A stretch of 64,000 bases of DNA, taken from Sordariomycetes sp. S80-01Y. Its lineage: Eukaryota; Ascomycota; Sordariomycetes. The notes under the pieces are model-generated. The model did not search any database. It was not told the DNA's origin and saw nothing but the letters and a program-made list of their open reading frames with translations. Positions 22,402 through 32,689 of the stretch are shown here, piece by piece (the stretch's first letter is position 1; the number at the start of each line of letters is the position of its first letter). The stretch is from positions 2,502,248 to 2,566,247 of the forward strand of contig JAXQJY010000031.1 of assembly GCA_037042185.1 (NCBI GenBank), read 5' to 3'. The position numbers and the translations under genes are program-made.

Positions 22402-23795
22402 ATGAAGCTTTCCCTCGCTGCTTTCGCTGGTCTAGCCACGGCCTCAGTAAACCCTCTCACCATCAAGCTCAACGCTCGTGCCCCAAAACAGGTTTCCTCC
22501 GTCGACGTCGAGTTATCTAATTGGCGCGAAGTCGCCGACTACCAATGGTACGGCAAGATATCTGTCGGGACACCAGCCCAAGTCTTGTAAGTCGCTCATC
22601 TCTTTATAAAGTCTCGACTAATACCCTCAGCAATGTTCTTTTCGACACTGGCTCGACAGACCTTGTCCTCGCCAAGAAAGGGTGCATGACCTGCAGCAAC
22701 TACACCCTGTACGACCCCTCCGTTTCATCCACCTACTCTCAGAAGCCCGGTGACAAGTTCGAGGCTAGCTATGATACCGGGGCCAACGCCGAGCCTCTAG
22801 CTAAACCGGCATCATCCGAAGGCCAGGTTGTCTCGGACGTTGTGAGCATTGGTGGTCTTGCGGTCGAGAAGCAGACATTTTTCCTTGCCGAAGAATACCC
22901 ACGGGAGCTAGGAGAGCACCCTCTGGGACCAGGTATTGATGGCATTTTTGGTCTCGGGCCTCCTGGGGCATCCATCATTGGCAAGCAACTTGAGAAGAAC
23001 CTCTCCACCACGCTCTGGAGGCTTGTAGAATCGGGCCAGCTTCATGAGCCTTTGTTTGGGCTCGCTCTCAACGGCGGTGATAGTCCATCAGGTGAACTCA
23101 CCCTCGGCGGCGTGGATACCTCTAGGTACGAGGGTTCACTCGCATCAGTCCCGTTCAATGCCACCGTTACCGGTATGGTTGGTCAGTGGTTCATCAATAC
23201 ACCGAATTTCTTCGTCGACAAGAAATCTATCAACAATTCGGCTACAAAAGCATCCTTCCCTGCTGGTATATCTATTGTTGACTCAGGGACCGCGTATATC
23301 CAGACACCTGATAAGCAGACGGCGGAGGATATATACGCAGCTATTAGCCCAGACATCAAGACACTCGGCGATTTGGGCGTTTGGGGCGCTCCCTGTGAGG
23401 TCATGGAGGACCTGGAGCCTGAATTGACGTTTACAGTTGGAGCGGGCGACAGGCTTGTCAACGTCACTATGGCTAGAGAAGCATTCAATCTAGGAGAGCA
23501 TCCATCTCACCCGGGCAAATGCCAGGGCGTCTTACTGCACGCAGTTGAGCCTATCAGCACGGATGCTGCTGTCTGGATTCTCGGAAGTCCTATTCTGAAG
23601 GGGTACTACACTGTGTGGGATGGGAAGAACTTGGAGCTTGGGCTGGGGAAGCTCAAGACGTTGAAGTCGGACGAGCCAGAGGAGCCTGAGGCGACGCGTA
23701 CGGCAAGTAGTCCAAACCCCACGACTGCTGGGGCCGGGTCTTTGATGCGGCACTGCGGACTCTTATCTGTTGTTGCTGGCCTGCTTGTGTTTTAG
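22402..23795 (+). CDS. Secreted aspartic protease, pepsin family A1, likely GPI-anchored
   Basis: Exon 1 is 22402-22586 and exon 2 is 22631-23795. The 44-nt intron has donor GTAAGT, a GACTAAT branch-like site and acceptor CTCAG, and splits the codon for F62. The product is 449 residues with a signal peptide (MKLSLAAFAGLATAS). Both catalytic aspartates are present: FDTGS with D67, and VDSGT with D279. The DYQWYGKISVGTP segment before the first motif and the WILGSPILKGYYTVWD segment near the end are typical of family A1. The C-terminus ends in a Ser/Thr/Pro-rich stretch and a hydrophobic tail (LLSVVAGLLVF), as in GPI-anchored yapsin-like proteases. It should cleave proteins outside the cell or at the cell wall. 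All catalytic elements look intact. Confidence 0.93.
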
Positions 23796-26652
23796 AAATG
23801 TAGGGGCATCGGGAACTCTGTCTGAAAATGGCTATAAGTAGTTGTAAAGTGTAAGGAAAGGAATGCCTGACTAAGGATGAAGGACCATCTAATAATATTT
23901 CAAGGAAACCGAACCTGCACGATTCCAGCAGGCCACTTGTTCATTTTCTCACCGTCCCTCACCTCCTTCCTACCGCGTCATGCTCCCAAGAGTAGAAACG
24001 CCATACATCGGTTACTGGGGTCAATGAGTCCTGACTGGTCGATTCCTAATGTATGGCCCTAAGCTACGCCAGGTTAAGATAAAATCGGGTGCTCCATACA
24101 GTTTTATCCTACCAGGCGCTGAATATAGGCGGGTGAACATGTCTACTTAAACTCGGTTCGTATGCCATAATATAGACAAACATGGTATTTGCCACATCAT
24201 TGTTGGTTCCTAAGTTCGACCAAGTGGTAACCTTAGGATGTAAGCTCAGGGCATTAATAATCTACGCCACACGCTACCTAGGCAACTATGGTTAATCACT
24301 CTAGATTAGATTATATATATATTAATATAGGGAGAAAGACGCATTGACCTTCATGTGTAAAATTTGCCAGACGATATTTAAACTTATTCCTTACTATATG
24401 CGTCGGTGCTCTAAGGATCTAAGCAGCGACCTAGGCAGCTCTAGCTCCATATCTTATTATTCGCCGTATACCCTCTAATAGATATAATATATATTAATAC
24501 TTCGCTTAGAGGCCCGGGAGCTTTTCTAGTTAAGGATAACAGTATGCTATCTCAAAGAGGCCTTTTAGCATATTTAAGGAAGATATCCTAGCTGTACGCC
24601 GTACGATAAACGCAATCTTTGCATTTAGATCACTGCCTTTAAACAATGATGCCCTATATAAGTACCGGAGAGAAACATAAGCAGTTTAGCGACAGCCGTA
24701 CTCGCATCGATGAAGTAAATTCAGGCTGCTGAACGCCTAACTATCGAGTTTCTTCGGCCGTTCTTCCGGACCGTGCCACTGCGTCCCAATATTAGGCTGA
24801 ACATTGAGTTCTTGGCAATCATCGTAGCTAGTGAGTTGGACCATAGAGCTGTTCCGCCATGCCTTGTCTTCCCCTTGACGATAATCCGAGGAAACATTGC
24901 CGCTACTATGCTTTAAATCCTGGTCCCAGCTTTGCTACTATTGTAGCGGCCGAAAAGGGCCTAGCTCTCTAGTCCCTCATCCGTGGCCGCAGGTATCGCT
25001 GCCTCAACCAGTCCCGCTGCTCTCTGGCCTTCAAGAACCCAGATCCCAGCTGCGTGGCTTAAAAGGTCTTGGACTTTCCGGCAGAGAGCTTCTACATTTG
25101 AATACGGCACTAGCTGGTCCAGAAACCTGCAAGAATAGTTGGCAGCAGTCATGGCTGCATCAACAGCTACCTCCAAGTCCTAACCATGTAGCTGTGTGGT
25201 GACCTGATGACGATATATTAGACTAGGTGCTACCGAGAATGAGACCTCGTCAGAGCTCTGCATAAGCTTAGACTCGAGTCTTTTCTTTTTTTTTAACCAA
25301 GTTGGAGTAGTCCTGGAAGCTGTCTGCGTCTGCCTCTATTTCTTGAGCTTAGCATATAAGGGATCAGACCTCTGAGTCCTTGGCTAGGTTTGGATCGTTA
25401 TGGGCTCACCCTTTGGATTTTTTATGACTACGAGTCTTTTCATTCGCCCCTTAAACGATTAAAAGTTCGTTTGCCCGAAAATGAAGGAATGGTAACTTGG
25501 TCACGACATGTGACAATTGGTCAGGCGGGTATTTATAAAGGAGGCCAGGTCTAAGGATAACCACCATTCCAAGAGACATCACGCCTGCCGTTGTAGATGT
25601 AAATACAATCCTGTACGTGTCAATATAAGACTGGCTTTGGTTGGCCAGGTAGCCATGAGTCGTTAACCAAGTGGCTCGGAATTCCCGCATATTGAATGAT
25701 TGTTGGCTCACTCTGATGGGCGCTTGGTCGCATATGCGTGTAGTTGGCCCGCTGGTGTGGTGCACATGCGAAATGCCGTTCGTGCGTTGCCTCGCAGGCA
25801 AATACTGGAATCGGCACTGCACAGTATCATTATGCTTGTTCTACGGTCTTATCTGAACTCAGGATCTCCGTCCGGCTTTGGGACATTCCTTGAAATAGAT
25901 ACTACGTACGAACAAACCGACTCCTCTGTTCTATCTATACTGTAGATAGTGCAGACCTCATTGTCACCACAATGTTGATCGCCTGTGTATGTGACAGGCT
26001 CTGATCCCAGCTATAGAGACACACCTCGTCGGCCTTTGAGCTTCTTCTGTGGTGGGAAGATACTCTATCAGTTCTGTGGTTGACAAGAGACTACCCAGAT
26101 ACAGGTTTCTGCAAGACTCCACCGTCGCACACAGCCGCAGCTACTACAATACCCCAAAAGTCTGTCAGAGAAACCAAGAATATAGTACTCTCAGTCGATT
26201 CTAGAAATAAAAGCCAAATAGATTTACCACATGTTTCAAGCGCAGAGCCGTAACAGGAGCCACACACCGTCGACTCTAGTGGCTCGTAATAACAATGACC
26301 GCGTCACCGGCAAGATTGGTGCGAAAGCGCTCGTTGCAGTGTATTATCCGCTTAAGGAGCCGATAACAGTCCTTGTTGTACAGCTGAAGATGATGGACTG
26401 GTCACACCATCATCTTGGGTTGCGTTGCCACCTTTCAAACTACAGTAACCCTAAACCCAAATCCTAACCCTAGGAGATATTGGTTAGTACGCTCAATTTC
26501 TTCCTCCTCCTGGGCATCCTGCGGAAGATTGCCATCAAGTTTAGTGGTCCTGTCTTGACTCTCTAAAACCTTCGGCGGCGGCAAGGACTGACGCTTCGTG
26601 GCATGGGGTCGAACAATATCATTTTCTTCTATCTGCCTATGGTGTAGCTAGT
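23796..26652. other. Long intergenic region with AT-rich relic DNA
   Basis: About 2.9 kb without a supported gene. The stretch 24290-24660 is AT-rich with many TATA and TTAATA runs. A minus-strand frame at 25176-24961 reads protein-like but has no start context or continuation and was not called. Near 26446-26475 there are degenerate telomere-like CCTAA motifs. Confidence 0.4.
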
Positions 26653-27714
26653 TTAAGCCTTGGTATACGCTTTCTTTATGTTGCTCAACTCCTCTGCAGT
26701 CAGCGGGAGGATAGTACCGTGGCGGGGCGTGACTGGGTAGTTGTAGTTGCTGTTCTTGGCCCAGTTCCCAGATGCTAAATCAGAGGACTCCAGTGGAACG
26801 TAGCCGTCTCCACCATACTCATCAACAAGGAGAATATATCTCTCTCCGTTCACATCCCCCGGGTTTGTCTTAAAAATTGATGGCCCTTCGACATCATCCG
26901 TGCCAGCATTTTTTCCGATGCAGCTCGCTATCACAGACCAATCCGCGAGATCCGCCGTAAGAGAAGGGCTGCTCTCCTGCACGATGTCTGCGCAGCCATC
27001 AACCGTGGCTTTGGTGAATCGATAGAAGATATCGTTCTCGAAGAAAACGGTCGAGTCGATTCTACCATGAGGTGGCGCATCCTGCCAGACCTTAGGGGCG
27101 CCAAAAGTGACAAAGTCCTTCGTCGTGGCGTACACCATACGTTGGTATTCTGTCTCTTGGCGCCCAGGGTTCGCCTCGTCATCATAGATACCTGACGCCC
27201 AATAGACGACGTACGTCCCTAAGTTCTGGTCATAGTATGCCTCTGGAGCCCATGTGTTGCCAAAGTCCTCATCTGAGACAAGCACGTGTCGCTGCTCGGA
27301 AAATGTGATCAAGTCGGAAGATTCCCATATTTCCATGTGTAGGCTCCCGTGTTTCTGCGCCTCCCCCCAGCTTGTTCCGCAGCCAATGCATAAGTCGGTT
27401 GCCAGGATGTAAAATTTATCGCCTTCGGCTGACCGCATTACAAAAGGGTCCCTGAGTCCGCGATCCCCGTTTGATGACGTGAGGATGGGCTGTCCGTCGT
27501 TGAGCTCAGAGAAGGAGAGAGCATCGTTGCCGTCACTGGAAGCTAGATAAATTTGCTCGTCACTGCCAGTGAAGTAGAGGAAAGCATAGCCTTCATATTC
27601 AACTTGATAGGACCGGCCGCGAGCTTCTCCGCCCTGTGTCTCGTCGACGACAGGCGAGGAAGCCGCAAAGACAACGCCGAGTGAAAGTAATAGGATAGGC
27701 GAGTAATTTAACAT
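26653..27714 (-). CDS. Secreted glycoside hydrolase family 43-like enzyme
   Basis: An intronless frame of 353 residues starts at the ATG at 27714. Residues 1-17 are a signal peptide (LLLSLGVVFA). The chain shows five-bladed beta-propeller features of GH43: an RDPF motif with D89, NTWAPEAYYD at about 153-162, RIDSTVF with D220, and a VEGPS motif with E276 in the position of the general acid; a late PRHGTI segment supplies the conserved histidine. Enzymes of this family remove arabinose or xylose units from plant cell-wall polysaccharides. The exact subfamily and substrate are not evident. It is on the same strand as the neighbouring secreted alpha/beta hydrolase. Confidence 0.85.
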   Translation of the reverse strand: MLNYSPILLLSLGVVFAASSPVVDETQGGEARGRSYQVEYEGYAFLYFTGSDEQIYLASSDGNDALSFSELNDGQPILTSSNGDRGLRDPFVMRSAEGDKFYILATDLCIGCGTSWGEAQKHGSLHMEIWESSDLITFSEQRHVLVSDEDFGNTWAPEAYYDQNLGTYVVYWASGIYDDEANPGRQETEYQRMVYATTKDFVTFGAPKVWQDAPPHGRIDSTVFFENDIFYRFTKATVDGCADIVQESSPSLTADLADWSVIASCIGKNAGTDDVEGPSIFKTNPGDVNGERYILLVDEYGGDGYVPLESSDLASGNWAKNSNYNYPVTPRHGTILPLTAEELSNIKKAYTKA

Positions 27715-28223
27715 TATGAGACTGTATGTTATGGCAAGGTGTATAATGTATTTGCGATGGGAAATATACTAACTTAAATAGTTCTTCGATACAGGAACTT
27801 TAACCAAGATAGCCATTGCACGCTTGGAATCTTATAAGCGCATCTTCCATTGGTGTTGCATGCTTGGTGTCCTGTAAGCGCGTCGTTCCCATTAGCGCGG
27901 TTCAACATAATTCCCACTTTACGACTGTCGTGTGACGTTTTCGGCTGGATATGATTCGGTCGCATAATACAACTGAAAATGCCCCGTATGATGTCAAGCG
28001 TCATAAAATCCGCGCGAGGATCAACGCCCCCACAACCCCGCAAATTCCATCTGAAAAGCATGCAGGACCCACCGAGCTTGTTTCTTTCCCTTGCCGTGTA
28101 TCACGAACCTGGTAGAAGCCACCTTACAGTACTTGCCGCAATATATCTCTATTGCGGTCTAATACACATGACCTTTTTGGCTAACCTCCAGGCCGAGTCG
28201 CGACACTTTGAAGCTAATCCTGC
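27715..28223. other. Intergenic between GH43 and hydrolase genes
   Basis: This is the promoter of the GH43 gene and the 3' flank of the hydrolase gene. Around 27810-27876 a short motif with GCATGCTTGG and TGTAAGCGC is repeated imperfectly. Confidence 0.4.
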
Positions 28224-29540
28224 TCACCCTAGTGTCTTGTTCAGCCAGGCAAACTGGTACCTGTTCCACTCCTGCCCAGCTCCAACTTGGACGTGATATC
28301 CAGCTGTTCCATTGAAGAACTTGTAAGTTGCTTTATCGCCCAGTGCCTCTTTGACAACCTCCGGCTGGCCAGCGAAAAATCCCTCGAACTCAGAATCGAC
28401 GACGAGGACGGCTACGTTGATCTTCTCAACAACGTCCTTGAGAGTGTACTGCTTGAGCGATTCGAGCCATAGGTACGGGGAATGCTGTTTGAAGCACCAC
28501 AGCCCGTGTCCTAGACCCCAGCGCAAAGCTGTAGGCGCCTGTGGGCTATCCAAGAGCGGCAAGACGGCCGCGTCAAATTCCTCTTGCTTACCCGCAGCGA
28601 GAAGTTCCTTCAGGTCCGGGGTCAGCTGACCGGCGTATCCCTCGTAGACATCCCACACGCCGCCATTGAGAATAAGAGCCTTGATCCGAGGCTCAAACGC
28701 AGCGGCACGAGCGGCTAGATACCCACCCATTGAAACGCCAACAAGGGCCAGCCGGTCTTCATCGACGAAGCAGCCTTTGCGGTTCATCAACTCGTCGATC
28801 ACTGGCGTTAGAACCTTCTCCCAATCAGGGATGAAACCAATGTCATCATTGCGGCGAACCGTGGGCTGCCCTGGCCCTTCGTAGGTCATGACATTCCAGC
28901 CACGGGCCAAGGCTGGTACGACGAACGAGTGGTAGGAATCTTCCTGGCTAGCATCGTATCCGTTGCCGATAACCAAGGTCGGCCGTTTGACCCCGTCGGC
29001 TGCGGCTGTGTACCAGATTGCTTCAATGGTGAAGTTGTCAGTCGGGATTTGGATACGTTCGCCAGGAACGGGCAGTGCAGCAAGCGCCTTGTCGAACGCA
29101 GCGCGTTGCTCGAGCCAGAAGCTATTGATACGCGGGTCCGTCCAGTTCGCATGGTTGTAGAAGTCGGCCTGACGGTAGTAGCTCGATGCGGCGAACCAGG
29201 CTTCCCGGACGTTCAATGAATCGTATGCGTTGTCCGCATCCTCAGCTTGCTTCTTGGTGTATTCGGCCAACGCGTGGAAGTTCTCAAGCCAGCTGGTGAA
29301 GTTCTCGGCCTTGATGTCTTTCGCTGCGGCCAAGGCGTCGTTGACGTCGCCAGCCCCGAATATGGTGTTTCCGAGGGTGAAGAGAAGCTCGAAATGGAAG
29401 CTTTCATCCTCGCTCAAGAGAATGATGGGATCCTCACGCTCTTTTGACGAAGATGATGGCCCAGAGTCGCGGGAGAGAATGGAGCTTGAGGCTACTGTTG
29501 CCCCCAGCAGAACAGCGCTGAACAGGCCAGTTGACTTCAT
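28224..29540 (-). CDS. Secreted alpha/beta hydrolase, FrsA/DUF1100-like
   Basis: An intronless frame gives 438 residues from the ATG at 29540. Residues 1-20 are a signal peptide (STGLFSAVLLGATVASS). After a helical N-terminal cap domain, the hydrolase core shows a nucleophile elbow GVSMGGY with S270, a likely acid D382 (VVDSEFEGFF) and a catalytic H416 (AGYHVQVGA). An oxyanion-type segment GNGYDAS is at 192-198 and a TYEGPGQP loop at 219-226. This resembles the family that includes Ayg1-like polyketide-shortening hydrolases and 2,6-dihydropseudooxynicotine-type hydrolases, but most of those lack a signal peptide, so the substrate is open. It is divergent from a Zn2Cys6 regulator, which may control it. 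Confidence 0.85.
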   Translation of the reverse strand: MKSTGLFSAVLLGATVASSSILSRDSGPSSSSKEREDPIILLSEDESFHFELLFTLGNTIFGAGDVNDALAAAKDIKAENFTSWLENFHALAEYTKKQAEDADNAYDSLNVREAWFAASSYYRQADFYNHANWTDPRINSFWLEQRAAFDKALAALPVPGERIQIPTDNFTIEAIWYTAAADGVKRPTLVIGNGYDASQEDSYHSFVVPALARGWNVMTYEGPGQPTVRRNDDIGFIPDWEKVLTPVIDELMNRKGCFVDEDRLALVGVSMGGYLAARAAAFEPRIKALILNGGVWDVYEGYAGQLTPDLKELLAAGKQEEFDAAVLPLLDSPQAPTALRWGLGHGLWCFKQHSPYLWLESLKQYTLKDVVEKINVAVLVVDSEFEGFFAGQPEVVKEALGDKATYKFFNGTAGYHVQVGAGQEWNRYQFAWLNKTLG

Positions 29541-29735
29541 TTTGAAAGGCGCTCAAAGTAAGTGTATAGTAGAGAAGATTGGGTAGAGTTGCTGATGATG
29601 GTATTGATCACGTTACAATGTTCTCGGCGATGCACTGCCTTTTATCTTCATTTGCTTGTTCTCGCAATCTGTTCCAGCGAGAGCAAACCACAACCAACCT
29701 GCACCTGCACTATGCACCAGCCGTGCATCGAGCCT

Positions 29736-30322
29736 GTTTGCGATTGGTGTTTTCCTGGTTGCGCACTCCCAGGAACCATGAAGCTCCCGTGAATAATACC
29801 GCGACGACTAGGACGGAAAAGGCAACTTCTTTGCGATTGGTCGCCTTGTAATGCTCAGCCCCTCTCTAGCTCCAGCCACCCCACGGCTTTCGCAACTCCA
29901 ATCGCAAACACTGCCATAGGAGCATAGCCCAGCCAATAAGGCTTCCGTCTTACTAGCAAGGCAAGTCCGGCAGATGAGAAGGCCTGGACCATCAATTCCT
30001 CACTGAATTCCGCAATGAGTCGCTATTATACGTCACCACCTGTCCGAAGGCTACCAAACGTGACTAGATCTATGTCACGCGTAGCTACTGTGCTCACGGA
30101 GCGACGGAAATCTGCCTTATTGTGTACAAAGGAATTGCGTGCGTGCGCGTTCCTAATAACCCGTGCTCAGTCCCTGCCAGGGCTTGCTAAGTAACTCCAT
30201 CGAAGCAACTGTCCAATGCTCCACTTTTCCTCAACTCAACAATCTATGATTCGTTTGCAACGCAATCTAATTTCCGCATGACGGTATCTATAACTCAACC
30301 CTGGATGCAGCGAATCGCAAAC
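29736..30322. promoter_or_regulatory. Repeated GTTTGCGATTGG motif between hydrolase and regulator genes
   Basis: The motif GTTTGCGATTGG occurs at 29736-29747. TTTGCGATTGG occurs at 29830-29840. The reverse complement CCAATCGCAAAC occurs at 29898-29909. A partial copy, GAATCGCAAAC, occurs at 30312-30322. Each full copy contains a CCAAT box in one orientation. The spread lies in the 849-bp divergent region between a secreted hydrolase gene and a Zn2Cys6 regulator, so it may be bound by the CCAAT complex, by that regulator, or both. Confidence 0.45.
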
Positions 30323-30389
30323 AAAACCGGCCGCGTGGCAACTCTCAACCAGAAGCGACATCGGTCCTCGTGATCATTGCGCAGCAGAC

Positions 30390-31988
30390 ATGGTTAACCA
30401 TGGCCCCTCAAAGGGCTGCTTGACATGTCGCAAACGACGCGTCAAATGCGACGAGGACAGGCCAAGCTGTCGTGAATGCCTCCGGCTGCGACGGGTGTGT
30501 GGAGGTTACGAATCAGAGAAAAAGACAGGCAGGATTCGGTTCAAGAACCAGGGCACTGGTGCAAGGCTCCTTTCGTCGACATCACGGTTTAGGAGCCCTC
30601 GCATGTCGACAACGCCACAAGGGACAAGGAAGGCTGTCATACCAGCAACGATTACCCCCAGCGACGAATCACCCGCTGTCTGCTTCTTCCTCATCTCGAT
30701 CGCGGGCTTAGGACGCAGCTTCCACTCGACCCAGGGCTTCCTGGAGCCTCTTTTCCCTGTCGTAGCCAAGGAGCATCCGGATTCTGTCCTCTCGACCGTC
30801 CTGACCGCAGTGTCAACGAAGCTCTGGAGTTTGTGGAAAACCCCAACAAACAGCTATCGAACGCCTCATCCTCCGTTTACCAGGGCGTTGGGTCGCCTGC
30901 AAGCAGCTCTCAATGATCCCCTCGAGCGGTCAAAGGACAGTACCGTCCTCGGCGCTATCTTGATGCATTTCTACGAGAGCCTCGCTGCTCGATCGACGCA
31001 CCAGCGTACCATGCGCGTCCACCAGGACGGCGCTCGTGCATTGCTCGAACATGGCGCCGGGAGCGTCCCGGAATCGGATTGCCGCGCATACCTGAGGAGC
31101 TACCTGCGGCACTGTGATGTGTCGACATATATGGAAGTGCAACCGGACGACACCTCGAGCCTGGATGTATGGTTCGATGCGGGGTGGGACGATTCTATGC
31201 CAGCTAATCCGAATGCAGTCTTGGACCTGATCGGGCTCTCGATTGCCGATTTGCAAAAGAGACTGTCCACCTTCATGAGCGGGCTGGCCAAGAATAACCT
31301 GGATGTTCTGGCCCTCGCGACTTGGTGGCAGGACGCTTCGTCTGTTGACGCACAACTCTTGGATTGGGTTCAGTTGGTGCCGGCCTCATGGCAGCCTTAT
31401 GCAAAACCCGAAGAAGACACCTTTGCTTACTTCGGGTACTGCGATATATACCCGACCGTCCAGATTGCCACGATCTGGAATGTATGGCGCGTTTGCCGGC
31501 TCATGGTCCTGCGGATGGAGCTCTGTCTGCTTGCTGCAGCGCCCCCCGAGGCGCTGCAGCAAACCATCTCGATTGCTACCACGGAATACAGTTTCCCAGA
31601 TCCCAATCGCGGCAGGGAGTTGGTGGATTCCATCTGCCGGTCCATGCCGTTTTACCTGGGCAACCGCCAAAATCACGGAGGCATGCGCGACTTAGCGGAC
31701 CCAGCGATCAGAATCCCCAACTACCACGACCAAGACTTGGACGAAGCCGTGCGTACGCAGTATCTCCGAGGGGATCAGGCGATGGGTCTCTTCGATTACA
31801 AGCGACATATACTGGTTCAAGGCCCTTCGCACGCACTGCTTCACTTGAATAGCCTGATCAAAGTGCTGTCAAAGGAGGGCGGAGAGCTCATATGTCGTGG
31901 GCTGCGTGGGGACCAAGTCGTTTGGATACGGGAACAATTTCTCAGGGTCTGCGAACTTACTGACCCGGTTAGTCGGTTTAACTGGTAG
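30390..31988 (+). CDS. Zn2Cys6 transcription factor
   Basis: An intronless frame of 532 residues begins at the ATG at 30390. The zinc cluster is at the very N-terminus with cysteines at 10, 13, 20, 27, 30 and 37 (KGCLTCRKRRVKCDEDRPSC). A Ser/Arg-rich linker and a long helical fungal-specific domain follow, with ESLAARSTHQRTMRVHQDGA and RSYLRHCDVSTYMEV being typical of this group. The last residues show no further domain. It diverges from the secreted hydrolase gene and lies near the GH43 gene, so local pathway control of these secreted enzymes is plausible but unproven. Confidence 0.92.
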   Translation: MVNHGPSKGCLTCRKRRVKCDEDRPSCRECLRLRRVCGGYESEKKTGRIRFKNQGTGARLLSSTSRFRSPRMSTTPQGTRKAVIPATITPSDESPAVCFFLISIAGLGRSFHSTQGFLEPLFPVVAKEHPDSVLSTVLTAVSTKLWSLWKTPTNSYRTPHPPFTRALGRLQAALNDPLERSKDSTVLGAILMHFYESLAARSTHQRTMRVHQDGARALLEHGAGSVPESDCRAYLRSYLRHCDVSTYMEVQPDDTSSLDVWFDAGWDDSMPANPNAVLDLIGLSIADLQKRLSTFMSGLAKNNLDVLALATWWQDASSVDAQLLDWVQLVPASWQPYAKPEEDTFAYFGYCDIYPTVQIATIWNVWRVCRLMVLRMELCLLAAAPPEALQQTISIATTEYSFPDPNRGRELVDSICRSMPFYLGNRQNHGGMRDLADPAIRIPNYHDQDLDEAVRTQYLRGDQAMGLFDYKRHILVQGPSHALLHLNSLIKVLSKEGGELICRGLRGDQVVWIREQFLRVCELTDPVSRFNW

Positions 31989-32038
31989 TGAATCATATGC
32001 ATACCTTGCAATGAGTCAAAGCAGGGTGTGATATGCAT

Positions 32039-32326
32039 CTACCCGCGATATGCCTGACCACGCCTTGCCGTCTTGGGCAAAATAACGATGGTGCCGGTCC
32101 TTGCCGGGCAGGCCGAGTTGATGATCTCGACCACCGTGGCGCCCTTGGTTCGGGAGCGGCAGGCAGTGTATACGGCGCCGTTCTTCGAGTACAGGATTTT
32201 GGCGAGTTCGAGGTCCACCCCCGCCGTCCCGCCGGTCACGATGAAGACCTTTCCCTGGAGAGATGGCACATCATTCTCCGTAAAGGTTGGATTGGACGGG
32301 AACAATTCCGCCAGACTTCCACCCAT
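32039..32326 (-). pseudogene. Truncated short-chain dehydrogenase (N-terminal fragment)
   Basis: The frame from the ATG at 32326 reads GKVFIVTGGTAGVDLELAKI, a retinol-dehydrogenase-like SDR N-terminus, then a recognisable RSRTKG...EIINSACPARTG segment, and stops at about 95 residues. A normal SDR of this type has around 320 residues. The third glycine of the TGGxxGxG nucleotide motif is replaced by Asp. No catalytic YxxxK part follows, so this is a 3'-truncated fragment and not a working enzyme. Confidence 0.75.
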
Positions 32327-32357
32327 CACACGTGGACCGAATGTGTCGTTAAAAGAA

Positions 32358-32511
32358 AAGGAAGAAAAAGGCGCCCGTTACGAAGGACCTGATGGGACAT
32401 TTAGGAACTTATCAATGTAGGTGCAAGCTTAATTTAAATAGCAGTGACGATAGGCTATCGAAAATCCTAGTGTACTCGCTTGGCCCCGAATGGAAACCAC
32501 TTACTCGGCAG
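32358..32511 (+). repeat. 154-bp dispersed repeat, copy 1
   Basis: This segment is nearly identical to 42079-42232, in direct orientation and 9.7 kb away; I count four differences, all transitions. It abuts the 5' end of the truncated SDR fragment. Confidence 0.92.
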
Positions 32512-32689
32512 TCTCTTTATCGGCCCGTTCAACCAGCCGGGGGAAGTAAAAAAGCCTAGCGATCTCACCATTCAGATCTATTCACGACCATCCCTAATCA
32601 TAATCATAATTGTACTGTTAGAGGAATCGAGATGTTTTACTTATCCTTGAAGGTAAGCGGTAGGTACATTTCCAAACACAGCCTTAAGT

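Noticed and set aside
24961-25176. Minus-strand open frame with fairly protein-like composition (FLDQLVPYSNVEALCRKVQD)
   Set aside because: No start context, no continuation by splicing and no family recognised; it may be a transposon relic but was not called.
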